A DNA stretch of 64,000 bases from Uranotaenia lowii (taxonomy: Eukaryota > Arthropoda > Insecta > Diptera > Culicidae), in contig NC_073692.1 in NCBI RefSeq assembly GCF_029784155.1, positions 424,241,105-424,305,104 of the forward strand, read 5' to 3'. Under the pieces are notes generated by a model. It was not told the origin of the DNA and did no database searches. It saw only the letters and a program-made list of their open reading frames with translations. The position numbers were made by a program, and so were the translations under genes. Shown one piece after another: positions 45,995 through 56,634 of the stretch (the stretch's first letter is position 1; each line of letters starts with the position of its first letter).

Positions 45995-46000
45995 AACCTG

Positions 46001-46500
46001 NNNNNNNNNNNNNNNNNNNNNNNNNNNNNNNNNNNNNNNNNNNNNNNNNNNNNNNNNNNNNNNNNNNNNNNNNNNNNNNNNNNNNNNNNNNNNNNNNNNN
46101 NNNNNNNNNNNNNNNNNNNNNNNNNNNNNNNNNNNNNNNNNNNNNNNNNNNNNNNNNNNNNNNNNNNNNNNNNNNNNNNNNNNNNNNNNNNNNNNNNNNN
46201 NNNNNNNNNNNNNNNNNNNNNNNNNNNNNNNNNNNNNNNNNNNNNNNNNNNNNNNNNNNNNNNNNNNNNNNNNNNNNNNNNNNNNNNNNNNNNNNNNNNN
46301 NNNNNNNNNNNNNNNNNNNNNNNNNNNNNNNNNNNNNNNNNNNNNNNNNNNNNNNNNNNNNNNNNNNNNNNNNNNNNNNNNNNNNNNNNNNNNNNNNNNN
46401 NNNNNNNNNNNNNNNNNNNNNNNNNNNNNNNNNNNNNNNNNNNNNNNNNNNNNNNNNNNNNNNNNNNNNNNNNNNNNNNNNNNNNNNNNNNNNNNNNNNN
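46001..46500. other. Assembly gap (500 N)
   Basis: Exactly 500 undetermined bases directly after the minisatellite. The round length suggests a placeholder. Confidence 0.99.
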
Positions 46501-47796
46501 ATTTTTATTTTTATTCAGATATGGAAGTTGGATTAGAAATACATAATTGAAATAAAGAATAATCATTGAAACCCAAAACATAAATACTAATTTCAATAAT
46601 GGATTCATGATTGAGGGTTCCGAACTGATCTCAATTCTTGGCTCATGTTTCTTAATTCAGAAACCGTTTTTATGTAGGTACATTTCAGAAAACGTATTGA
46701 AATTCCGAAATAGATTTAAAATTCGAATTTTTAATTCAAATTCAAAATTCAGATTCAGATTCAGCTCGTAAATGAGTTCCACAATCAAAATAAAATTATC
46801 AAGATGACTATTTTGGTAAAGATTCAAAATGCAAGAGATTGCAGGGTGATAATTCTAATTGTTGGTTTGATTCTAGAATTAAACCAAAGTCAGTTTGTTT
46901 GCACAGTTCAGCTAAAATTGATAAAAATTTAGTAGAATTATAAGAATTGATTTTTAATGAATATTAACTGATGATAAAGAAACATGTATCTTCTCTTTGA
47001 GAAATCTCAGGGAATTCCATATGTTTTGGCTTGTTGTTCAAAATTGTTCATATCGCAGTATTTTCAAGAACCAAATTTCAAACTAAAATCTTTAACTGAA
47101 ATCGAGTTTGCATAAATTCGAGTTGTACTGCAAAACTTTAATCTTTTACTTTCACCTCTGAAATTTGGATTTATGTTTAAAATTTTCATTCGAATTTAAG
47201 GACTTTCTTAAAAAAACTTATTGTAAGTTCAAATCAAATCAGCAAAATAATCGGGTTTTACCCGGACTTGCCCGGGTATTTTATAAAATTAAATAGGGAA
47301 AGGTTCGGTCGCCCTAATTTTGTTGAGAAAACTTGTTTTTTCCGAATTTATTAACATTTTATTGGAAAATCTTAAAAATAAAAATTAAATGCATCATTAC
47401 AATTTTAAATTTTGTCGTCCAAAAATGAAATTTTACAAGCCAGTTTTTAGTCGGGAAAAAAATCAATTAGTTTTCCTTGGTTTTTGTTGAAGAGTTCTTA
47501 GATTTTTGTAAAATTTTCCCTTAATATTGACCATATTTTAGTTTGCAAACTTATAAATGGAATGACCGAATTTTGCAAGGTTTCAAATAAAAAAGACGGA
47601 TTTGCCAGGGTCGGATTTCAACCATCGATGAAAGTAGGTTTCCTGTTTTGGTGCTTAAAGATTCTTTATACAAATCATCATGAACTGAAAAACGAATGAT
47701 CAAATAGTATTTGAAAATAATATTTATTCTTAATTTTGTTAGTTCATTCATTGTTTGAGGATAAATGTCATAGAAAAATTTCAAGTTGATCAAAGT
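46501..47796. other. AT-rich stretch without genes
   Basis: Very AT-rich, with repeated AATTCAAATTC-type words near 46720-46770 and a small CCCGGG palindromic cluster near 47255-47275. No element ends or coding sequence are recognised. Confidence 0.4.
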
Positions 47797-47798
47797 TA

Positions 47799-49103
47799 AA
47801 GTCTGCTTCATTTAATATTGGAACACAAACAATTGCGTGTAGTTCAGTCATTTATTAACGAATTCATAATTTGTTTTTCATACAAATGTAGCATTTTCTT
47901 TACTCTTTCATAAAAAAAAATTGAAAAAATTATTCATTGCTGTTTCGAAGAAATTCTCGTACTTTTCCCGTAATACGGCACATTAGGCGGCGCACACCCT
48001 TTTCGTCCACCGTTTTGGCGATTTGATTCCACCAGTTCTTCATTTGAGTCATGTTCCTAACAAGTTTTCCCTTTGCCTTAAGCCTCCGCTTCGTAATTGC
48101 CCAGTATTTCTCTATCGGCCGGAACTGGGGGCAGTTTGGGGGGTTGAGGTCCTTCGGTATTACGCTGACCCCGTTCGTTGCGTACCATTCCATAACCGTT
48201 TTGCTGTAATGGCAGCTTGCGAGGTCCTGCCAAAACATTACTGGACGGTCGTGGGCACGAATAAACGGCAGAATCCGTTTCTGTAGGCACTCTTTTTTGT
48301 AGACTTCTGATGTCATTGTCTTGTCAGTGAGAAAGACTTTGGTTTTCTGTCCACAACTGCATATCCCCTGCCAAATCATGTACTTGCGGGCGAATTTATC
48401 CGCAAACACGAACTTAAATTTTGCAAGTACACCCCCCCGAGCCGTCGCCAAATAAAATTTTTGACCTGGGATTTGCCCAAAGTCCGCCTTCACGTAGGTT
48501 TCATCGTCCATCAGAATACATCCGTCGAACTTGGTCAGCACTTGGTCGTACAGCTTTCGAGCACGGATTCTGGCCACATTGTTCTGCTTCAGCGTCCGAT
48601 TTGGCTGTTTGCTGGCTCGGAATGACCTTATTCCTTCCCGGAGACGAATTCGTCGCACCGTACTGTGAGCGGCCTGGAACTTATTGGCCAAATCGCGGTC
48701 TGAAAGATTGGGATTCCTCTTGACGGCCTTGATGACTTTCCCACGCAGTTTCCGGTCGACAGTTCCACTCCGACGCTTCGAATGCGGCTTCCGAGCCGTC
48801 GTCAATGTTTCCATGTACTGCTTGATAACACGCCATACGGTATTTCTGGGCATTTTAAGCTGTTTTAGCTAGCTTCGATGCCGACAACAATGGATTTTCA
48901 AGAAAACTGTGCACAATTTGATCTCTCCGTTCGGCTTCCATGGTGGTTGTTTACAAAATGCTATCGTTTGGTGTTATGACATAAATACATGGTGAAAGGT
49001 AATGAATTTCCCGACACGTGGGTGAAAAAAGTTTCCAAATCCGTCCACTAGGAGCGCCACAATGAGCAAAAGAATTTGTTCCAATATTAAATGAAGCAGA
49101 CTT
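47799..49103 (-). mobile_element. DD37E mariner (ITmD37E-like), complete ends
   Basis: 1,305 bp between TA dinucleotides (47797-47798 and 49104-49105). The inverted ends share AAGTCTGCTTCATTTAATAT and TGGAACA (about 27 bp). It encodes one transposase on the minus strand. The TA target site and end structure are those of Tc1/mariner elements; the 37-residue spacing in the catalytic triad assigns it to the DD37E group described from mosquitoes. Confidence 0.88.
47930..48942 (-). pseudogene. DD37E mariner transposase, frameshifted near the N-terminus
   Basis: Cut-and-paste transposase. The long frame (from the ATG at 48853, 307 residues) has an N-terminal helix-turn-helix region (about residues 30-85) and the catalytic D117 (in MDDETY), D210 (in FWQDLASCH) and E248 (in RPIEKYW), with 37 residues between the last two. 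The natural start is probably the ATG at 48942 (MEAERRDQIVHSF...). That frame runs 28 codons and hits TAA because of one extra base around 48857-48858, immediately before the 48853 ATG. The short form would lack the first DNA-binding segment. The catalytic core is intact, so loss is recent. Confidence 0.85.
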
Positions 49104-49105
49104 TA

Positions 49106-49333
49106 CCACGGTGAAATAAGTTCTCCAAGTTTACGGTTCTTCCGATCTTAAAAAAAAATACATACACGTTTATTGATCAGCTCTCAAAATATGTCTTTTT
49201 TTGTTTCCCAGTTTAGAATTAGGCGTAACCTAGTGCTACGGTTCGCGGCTCATTATCAAAAAAAAAAAAAAAGTTTATAAAAACAACAAATATATCCTCT
49301 GGCAGCTTAGACATAATGTAAAAAAAATGACTA
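49106..49333. other. Short unassigned spacer
   Basis: AT-rich sequence between the mariner and the small inverted-repeat element; A-runs only. Confidence 0.4.
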
Positions 49334-49464
49334 ATGCCATATTCGTTTTCATCTGGTGGAAAGATGGTTGTGCACCAACTGCTGTCATCTTCATATAAAA
49401 AAAACGCTTTGACAGCACTTGGTGCACTACCGGTGCACCACCAGAATGAAAACGAATATGGCAT
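49334..49464. mobile_element. 131-bp foldback/MITE
   Basis: The ends ATGCCATATTCGTTTTCAT and (inverse) ATGAAAACGAATATGGCAT are complementary over about 26 bp with one indel, followed inward by a second complementary pair around TGGTGCA. No long target duplication is seen. Confidence 0.65.
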
Positions 49465-49706
49465 AAGTGTCACCGAATTCAGTTTGTATGCATCGTAATA
49501 ATCACTGTTAAAGTTATGTAGCAGTTCAAATGCCGCACCCTGTATTTTATCGGTTTTCGAAATTTGCGATGACCAAACATTGATGACTTGTTTCTACTGA
49601 TTATCAGTTGTTTTAAACATTTTTCAAGTCCATTCTCAAATATGGGTTGCGTTGGTCCAAGATCTTGTTTTTACACAAAAAATATATACCTACATTAAAA
49701 AAACTG
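49465..49706. other. Unassigned sequence before LINE tail
   Basis: No open frame or repeat recognised. A run of T at about 49707-49722 follows, which is the likely poly(A) tail of the minus-strand LINE. Confidence 0.35.
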
Positions 49707-50028
49707 TTTTTTTTTTTTTTTGTTGGGTCCCTACCACTGCGACCAGTTGTTAGATCTTTTGTGGTTTGTCCCCTATTTACTGTAGCTTCTCAAGATAGAT
49801 CACTCTGATTGATTACAGTAGTGTCACTTTCTTGTTGATCAGCATTTTCCCAATTTGGAAGAACAACACGAATGAAGTTAACAACCTAAATAAAATAAAT
49901 CAGAAGGATCTAAAATTCCCTTACCGAGTAAACTAATTCTTTTTTATATAAGACAAGGGCATTCACATAGAAGGTGCTCCGATGTTTCCTTCTCAGTCTG
50001 ACAAAAACGACAAATGTCAGATTGACTT
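49707..50028 (-). pseudogene. 3' end of I-group LINE (C-terminus of ORF2 and tail)
   Basis: Continues the LINE frame interrupted at 56634. On the minus strand the frame from 50028 reads a CX2C...SEHLLCECP cysteine cluster typical of the C-terminus of I-group ORF2. It then meets a TAA (49944-49946) and a frameshift near the GTTGTTAAC downstream. The last readable segment (NFIRVVLPNWE) is in another frame. The T run at 49707-49722 would be the poly(A) tail. The stop and frameshift show the LINE is dead independently of the BEL insertion. Confidence 0.7.
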
Positions 50029-50474
50029 TGTTTTGGGACCGGAACACTTTCGGACACTTATTTAGAACGCGGCGGTTAGTTTAAAAACTCAACTTAAAAC
50101 TCGAATCGAAACACTTTATTTTCGTTCTTGATGGGCGATTTATTGAGCGGTGTGTATACAGCGACGGATTGGTTTTGACTGTTCTTCAAGTTGTGTTGTA
50201 CAAAAAGTGTCGAAACAGAGAAAAGTATATAATGCAAAATGTTCTCTATCCCTGCAACTAACACATTTACTTAACCGTTCAAGCATTAAATACTGAGAGA
50301 GAAAAAACATAAAAGTCAAAATACCATTCTCTTCCGCTCTGCGATGAACAGAGCTTATCTCTCCTGCGGGTTCTTTTTAGATGCCTTTCGAGATAGTCTA
50401 AATTCCCGTTCCCTTCTGTCGTTTTGTTCTCTCACTACCACTAGGCCAGGGGCCACAATGTTTATACTTCAACA
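50029..50474 (-). repeat. BEL 3' LTR
   Basis: 446 bp, matching 56189-56634 throughout the parts I compared. On the minus strand it begins TGTTGAAGTATAAAC and ends GGTCCCAAAACA. Confidence 0.93.
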
Positions 50475-52564
50475 TAGCCGCCCGCCTTGAAATACCATTT
50501 CAAAACTATTCTGATACCTAACGGTAGTTGGTGTTCTGTTTTGATCACACTTTTTTTGCGAAATTGCTTTAACTATACTGCGGGTTTGTGTGTGATTCTG
50601 AAAATGCTGCTGCTGTGTAATGTAGTGTGGTGTGGGTGTGGGTAGTGTTGTTTGTTGCTGATTAAACGGGTAATATACAGTACTGGAGCCGTTCGCTGGT
50701 GATGATGAATGTTTCAACAATCTGGAGGATATTTGCGTTGCTACTGGCCGCTGATAGGCTGCTACTCGACTGCCAAGGTGAGTCCCAGATGGATTATTAT
50801 CTTCGAAGGGTTGTGAACCGGTACAGCAATGCAAAATTTGTCGGCTGATTTTTTGCGCTGTGACATTGATGAGTGATCATAGTTTTTCCGTTTTCTTTTC
50901 AGCATATCTCTTCCCTGTGGAATCATCCTGGTGGCGATTCCTCGATGCGGGCTTGTTTGTTTTTCAATTTGATGAACGGATACGATTTGCCCCAGGCCCA
51001 GGAGTGAAAAAATTATGCGATGGAGGCTAAATATGAACGCAGTTGCCAGGTGAGTACAACAAATACCATTTGTGTACGTTTGACGAGTCTCACGCTTCAA
51101 TTTTCGTACTTTGTAGACCTGGATATTGATTAGACCGTTGAGTGGGCCGCTGACCGTTGTTACTCCGAATCTGCCAGAATCGTGTGTCGATGGGTTGATT
51201 GACGAATCGACACAGCAATACTCGGGCCACCAAGGATGGTTACTTCTGTTGACCTTCGTAGTGGGATACGGGAGATGAATCTGCTAGATTGCTTGTTCTG
51301 GTCGGCAGCAGATTTTTCCCTGTCGTGTGGCTTAGCATGAAAATGACGACACGTAGCTGAAGTCGCGCTTTGGCCCGACCTGTTGATGATCTTCAGATGG
51401 AATGTGAGCCATGGAATAGATTCGCACAATTTGGAGCCTCACGAATGTCCGACGGTTGTTTTTTCGAACCTTAACCGATAGATGGAGGCATACCTGGGTG
51501 CAAAAAGGACGTGCTTAGCATTTGTACACATTTTAAAATAAAAAGGGCTTCCCTGAATGCGGAGGCGCAGGGCCTCCGCCCAGCCTCCAACGAACATCTG
51601 ATGACCGTTGTTTCAATGATGACATCCTCTCAACTTCTTCGGGGATCTTCTTAGGTGATGACGGAATTTTGTTCAGTCGTAGGATTTTTCAAAAGCTTTA
51701 AGATTTTCTCCCTCAAAGATTACGGACTCTTTCTTCAAATGATATGCTAGGGTAGTTCAAGCGATATGTTTCCTCAATACGATAGAAAATAGTAAGATTC
51801 TTTAATCGATATGCTACTTCAGGCGATTTGAAAGAACTTGACACAATATGGCTTTGATTCTTCGAACAACATGATTCGGGATGATAATTGCTTAAGCGGA
51901 CTTCAATCCAACACGTATTTTATCGGAACCTTCATGCGAACTGTATAGCGCAAAGTGAATCTTAACACGATACGAGATTAGCTTCAACTTTGGTTTGGTT
52001 TCTTAACTACGATTTGATTCTTAACACGATATGCTTCGGGTAGAAAGTATGATTCTTTAATCGTTTTGGGGGAGCTTCTGAGGTTATGTGTGGACTTAAA
52101 ACCTTTAAAATATGTGTCTTCAAACGATATGGATTCTTTAAGCGATATGATTCTTAAAAAGGCATGATTCTTCAAGCGACTCTGGATACTTAAAGCGGTG
52201 TGGGTGGCAGACTTAACTTAAATCATTTGCTTTAGTTTTTGATCAAATGTCATGACCGTTTCTCTGGAAGACTATGAATACTTTGTTAGGATTTCAGTGA
52301 CAAAAATTCTGACTCAATCATACAACTTTCTTTTTGCATGACATTCAACTGAATTCATTCTCTCTGACTTGAAATCTGACGACATTTTTTGTTCAGCAAA
52401 CCCTTGCTGTTATTTGGCACAAAGTTGTAACATAGCTTATTCAAAAAATGAGTACCTCTTGACTCATTGAACTGACACAAATCTGACTCATTCTTGGGTA
52501 GGGCAGTCTGCTTCAACTCTGACTGTAGGTGCATCAATTCAGTTCGAGATCTCAACGCTGCGTG
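50475..52564. other. BEL interior lacking pol
   Basis: Where reverse transcriptase and integrase should be, there are only short frames. A degenerate repeat of a CGATATG-ATTCTT(A/T)AA type runs from about 51740 to 52200. The polypurine tract AAGGCGGGCGGCTA (minus strand) ends at the LTR. The pol region has been deleted and replaced or filled. Confidence 0.6.
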
Positions 52565-54691
52565 TTACGAGCTCCTAGAACCACGTGAGCTGCTTCTGTA
52601 GGTGCTTGTAGGACAGACTGGGGTATGAGAAACTTTTTGCGGAGATTCAACCTCTCGACCTGACACAATCCAACCAAAAACTGAGTTCTGAAGCGTGGGA
52701 CCATTCTTCGCGACCTTTCTTCGTTCATCCCTCAACAAATCTGTGTAGTACTCGGCGCCAATGATGACATCGATCCGCTTTGACTCTTGGAAGTGAGGGT
52801 CAGCTAGCAAAGAGGGATCGAGGAGCGACATGAACGAAGGATCAAACGACGTCGTAGGTAGATTTAGCGAAAGATTTGGTAATACGAAGAACTGCATAGT
52901 TTCTCGGAATTTGGAGATTTTTGATGCGCGTGGGCAGACTTCAGCAAGTATGGTTTTCGTTGATACTGACGCAGGCGACCCAATACCCTGTACTGACAAA
53001 AACGTGGGTGATTCTTCCAGCTTCAGCTTTCTTGAGAATTCTTCTGTCATCAGACAATGCTGCGAACAAGAGTCTAGCAGGGCTCTAGCAATCAGAGCGT
53101 TACCGTAGCGGTCTTTGATCTTGACAAGAGCGGTAGGGAGCAGAGTATTTGATGTAGGCTTAACAGGTAGTGCTACGTAACTTTGGCTTGTGCTTGGCAT
53201 AGGTGAATTGATTTGTGTGGTTGTGTTAGGTGAATTGTGTGTTGCATTTAGTGGTTGAGTGTGTGTTTCCGTAACTATTGGCATGGTTTGTTGTCTTTGC
53301 TGTTGATAGGCTTGCTGTGGATTAATATGGGTGCTTTCTTGATTAGTAGGTTGTGCATTTGACAGTTGACTGAGTCTCGGATTCGACGGATTTGGAACGG
53401 AGGATCGCGTAGCATGTAGCATAGTATGATGCCTTTGTTGACATAACCGACAACTGCTACGAGTGCAGTTCGTCGCAAAATGACCAGGCTGCAAACAATT
53501 CCGACAGACTCGACTTCGATTGGCGGCTTCAACACGTTCTGATATCTTCAATCGAAGGAATCTCTGACAGTGAAACGGTGAGTGCCACGTTTCATTGCAA
53601 AACGGGCACTGGTTTGAGGACTTAAACGTTGTGTAGCTTGCTGATTGGGCTATTGGCTGATGATGATCTGCGACATTGAATTGGGGTTCTTTGGCGGGAG
53701 CAACTGACTGCAGGACGGAACAGTAGCTGCGCAGAAACTTCCTCATGTCCTCGTATTTGGGTACTTCTTTGCAGTTGTGTTGTGTTTCCCAGCTTCTTAA
53801 AGTGACAGAGTCCAGTCGCGAGTAGAGCATGTGCGCTAGAATGGTGCTCCAACCATCAGTGTCTTCGCCGACCTTCTGCAACATCATCAGGTTCTTTTCA
53901 AACTCCGTGATGAGATGATTGATGCTCTCGTACCCTTCTTTCTTAATCGGTTCTAGTGTAAACAGTGCGTCTAGGTACGCCTTCACTATAAGCTTCTTGT
54001 TCTCGTACCGTTCTGTCAGAATCTCCCAGGCGACAGCGTAATTGACGTCTGACAGTTCGATAGAGAGAACTTCTTCGAGTGCTTCGCCGCTTAACGATGA
54101 CCTGAGGTAAGAGAACTTCTCCATGGGTGCAAGTTGTCCGTTGTTGTGGATTAAACTTTGAAAACTGTCGCGGAACGAGACCCACTCGCGAAGTTTTCCA
54201 CTGAAACTCGGCAATCGGATTTCTGGCAGCTTAACTCTCGACCCCATGGAGGCATGGCCTTGGCTGCGTGAAGAATCGTCTACGTTCTGAGCTCGCTCGG
54301 GTTTGTTTTGAAGTTTTGACAGTGCACCCTTCAACTGGAAGAAACGGTCTTCAAAACTCAGCAGCAGTCTGTCGTTTTCTTCCTCACGTTGTGCTTCAGC
54401 TTCATCTTTAGCGTCACCGTAGAGCTCCTTGGCCTTCTTCTCTTCACTTTCATAAAATATCAGCTCGATTTTACTGCGCACTTCATGAAATTCATCAAAC
54501 ACAGGCTCCAAGGCTCCGAGCCTTGAAGCAATCTGACACTCATCACGTTCTGACTCGTAATTCTGTATAAAACGTTCGGCACTGTCCAAAAGAAGCACTA
54601 TTTGCCTCTCTCTCTTTTGTAGCAACTTCAACTGAACGTTTTTCGCCATTCTGATAGGAATCTTATTCACTTCTACCTTAATTTCAAGCAC
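52565..54691 (-). CDS. gag: BEL/Pao gag-protease polyprotein
   Basis: 708 residues. Residues about 60-130 are charged and probably coiled coil. Residues about 150-330 match the BEL/Pao capsid-type domain known as DUF1759 (LPEIRLPSFSGKLREW...FRDSF). Three zinc knuckles follow (C362-C375, C396-C409, C414-H426), then a Q/T/N/P-rich linker (430-510) and a DUF1758-type retropepsin (about 515-690). The protease active site reads D540-S-C, where the family has D-S/T-G; the glycine-to-cysteine change may impair it. The frame ends shortly after the GWIVSG motif that normally precedes reverse transcriptase. Confidence 0.9.
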   Translation of the reverse strand: MLEIKVEVNKIPIRMAKNVQLKLLQKRERQIVLLLDSAERFIQNYESERDECQIASRLGALEPVFDEFHEVRSKIELIFYESEEKKAKELYGDAKDEAEAQREEENDRLLLSFEDRFFQLKGALSKLQNKPERAQNVDDSSRSQGHASMGSRVKLPEIRLPSFSGKLREWVSFRDSFQSLIHNNGQLAPMEKFSYLRSSLSGEALEEVLSIELSDVNYAVAWEILTERYENKKLIVKAYLDALFTLEPIKKEGYESINHLITEFEKNLMMLQKVGEDTDGWSTILAHMLYSRLDSVTLRSWETQHNCKEVPKYEDMRKFLRSYCSVLQSVAPAKEPQFNVADHHQPIAQSASYTTFKSSNQCPFCNETWHSPFHCQRFLRLKISERVEAANRSRVCRNCLQPGHFATNCTRSSCRLCQQRHHTMLHATRSSVPNPSNPRLSQLSNAQPTNQESTHINPQQAYQQQRQQTMPIVTETHTQPLNATHNSPNTTTQINSPMPSTSQSYVALPVKPTSNTLLPTALVKIKDRYGNALIARALLDSCSQHCLMTEEFSRKLKLEESPTFLSVQGIGSPASVSTKTILAEVCPRASKISKFRETMQFFVLPNLSLNLPTTSFDPSFMSLLDPSLLADPHFQESKRIDVIIGAEYYTDLLRDERRKVAKNGPTLQNSVFGWIVSGREVESPQKVSHTPVCPTSTYRSSSRGSRSS

Positions 54692-56188
54692 TCTGACGCT
54701 TCAGAGCTGACAAGGCAGCAATTCAACCCGAAGAGGGTCAAATGTAGAAAACAATTTCTAAATTTCCGAACAATCTGACACCCTTGGACCCAATTTGTCC
54801 AAAACTGACGAAATTCTGACACAATACTGACGAAGGCGAATTTCTTGTTTAAGTTCAGGAGTTTATTCTTAATCTCTGACAAAATATATCGAACGAATTT
54901 CAATTTCTGACTAATCAGACACCCTTGGACCCGATTCGTCCAATACAGAATTACTAATAACTGACTCAGGCTTCCAATTTCTGACGAAATCAAACTTGTA
55001 CCCTCAGACAAGTTCTTAAACTGGCACGTTGTTTCTGGCTCAGGCTTAATTTCAGATAGTTTTTTTTCAGACGATTTGAAAACTGACTCAATTTCTGACA
55101 AGTTTCAGACAAGATTTTCGACAATATTCACTTGAGAATTCTGACACAAGCTTAGTTTCCAACTGAGACTCAATAAGGGCAAGTTTCAGACAAGATTCCC
55201 GAACAATATTTACTTAAGAATTCCGACACAAGCTTATTTTCTCACAATTCAGACGAGATTCTGACAAGATTTCCGACTCAAACTTAATTTTAAACAATTC
55301 AGACTTGATTCTGACAAGATTTCCGACTCAAACTTAAATTCTTCAGCAAACTTGTATTTTCGACAAACTCAGACACCTTGGACCCAATCCGTCCAGTACT
55401 TAATAATTCTGACCAATATAACTGACTTGCACCTTCTGTGCTTCTGACTTGCACCTTAATGTGCTCTGACATGCACCTTATGTGCTTCTGACTTAGGGTA
55501 TTTGCACTTAAATTTGATCAACTCAACGTTCCATCCGATCGCGACGCGAATTATGAGACTTGCAACCCGATATTGACAGCAGCGAGTGGGCACAACCAAT
55601 GTGTAAAGCAAAGTAAAATATGCCAATCGATTACCAAGACCAATGTTTAGTTACGGACAAGGAACACACTTCATGCAACTGAAAGACCAATTCACTCTTC
55701 AATTCTTTATTCTTTTAGCACTATTTTTGGCCGCATGCATCAAGCCAGTAAATACTTCCTGCTTAATTAATTCCAAAAAGCTGCTCCTGCAGACGTTGCG
55801 TCGTTTGGTGGTTGTAAATCAGCTGTCCTCTGCTTCGCTGCTGTTAGATCAGCTGTTCTGTGCTACGTGGTCCCACTTCAGGTAGCTGCTTCACTTTAAC
55901 AGTTTGCTTCAGGTTTCGGGTTACACTTATTGTCCTGATTTTTCGCAATGGCTGACACTGTAGTCCGATGCACTTAATTGCATCCAAGCCAAGCGTAGTT
56001 AGCGTCCTAAGCGATGCACTTTAATTGTCTTCATGAACAATCACTTCAGTCCTGCCCAGCGATGGCGAATTCGTGAGTGCAAAATGGTTCACACTTTTGC
56101 TGCTGAGCGATCGGCGGTCTTCACTTAAAGTCCGATTTTATTGTTCCGGAACCACTTTCCGGACGGTCATCCGGCTCGAAGGACCAAA
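54692..56188 (-). other. BEL 5' leader with TCTGAC-type repeats
   Basis: A 1.5-kb untranslated leader. It contains degenerate direct repeats: ACACCCTTGGACCCAATTTG near 54780, 54920 and 55370, many TTCTGACAAGATTTCCGACT units, and TTGCACCTTNTGTGCT near 55430-55490. No supported gene. Confidence 0.6.
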
Positions 56189-56634
56189 TGTTTTGGGACC
56201 GGAACACTTTCGGACACTTATTTAGAACGCGGCGGTTAGTTTAAAAACTCAACTTAAAACTCGAATCGAAACACTTTATTTTCGTTCTTGATGGGCGATT
56301 TATTGAGCGGTGTGTATACAGCGACGGATTGGTTTTGACTGTTCTTCAAGTTGTGTTGTACAAAAAGTGTCGAAACAGAGAAAAGTATATAATGCAAAAT
56401 GTTCTCTATCCCTGCAACTAACACATTTACTTAACCGTTCAAGCATTAAATACTGAGAGAGAAAAAACATAAAAGTCAAAATACCATTCTCTTCCGCTCT
56501 GCGATGAACAGAGCTTATCTCTCCTGCGGGTTCTTTTTAGATGCCTTTCGAGATAGTCTAAATTCCCGTTCCCTTCTGTCGTTTTGTTCTCTCACTACCA
56601 CTAGGCCAGGGGCCACAATGTTTATACTTCAACA
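56189..56634 (-). repeat. BEL 5' LTR
   Basis: Same 446 bp as the 3' LTR. Its first bases supply the last codon and stop of the interrupted LINE frame. Confidence 0.93.

Larger units (their letters stand above)
50029..56634 (-). mobile_element. BEL/Pao LTR retrotransposon, pol deleted
   Basis: Flanked by 446-bp LTRs (TG...CA) and the 4-bp target duplication ACTT (50025-50028 and 56635-56638). Reading on the minus strand: 5' LTR 56634-56189, primer site beginning TTTGGTCCTTCGAGCCGG at 56188, long leader, gag-protease frame (54691-52565), a 2-kb non-coding stretch, polypurine tract AAGGCGGGCGG and 3' LTR 50474-50029. Reverse transcriptase, RNase H and integrase are absent, so it is non-autonomous. 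The LTRs look identical in the parts compared, which implies recent insertion. Confidence 0.92.

Noticed and set aside
43405..46608. Very long frames across the 9-bp array (repeating SFL/CHF/VIF or MTK/NDK)
   Set aside because: A 9-bp unit without a stop keeps frames open on both strands. They include the N gap and have no codon-usage or domain signal, so they are not genes.
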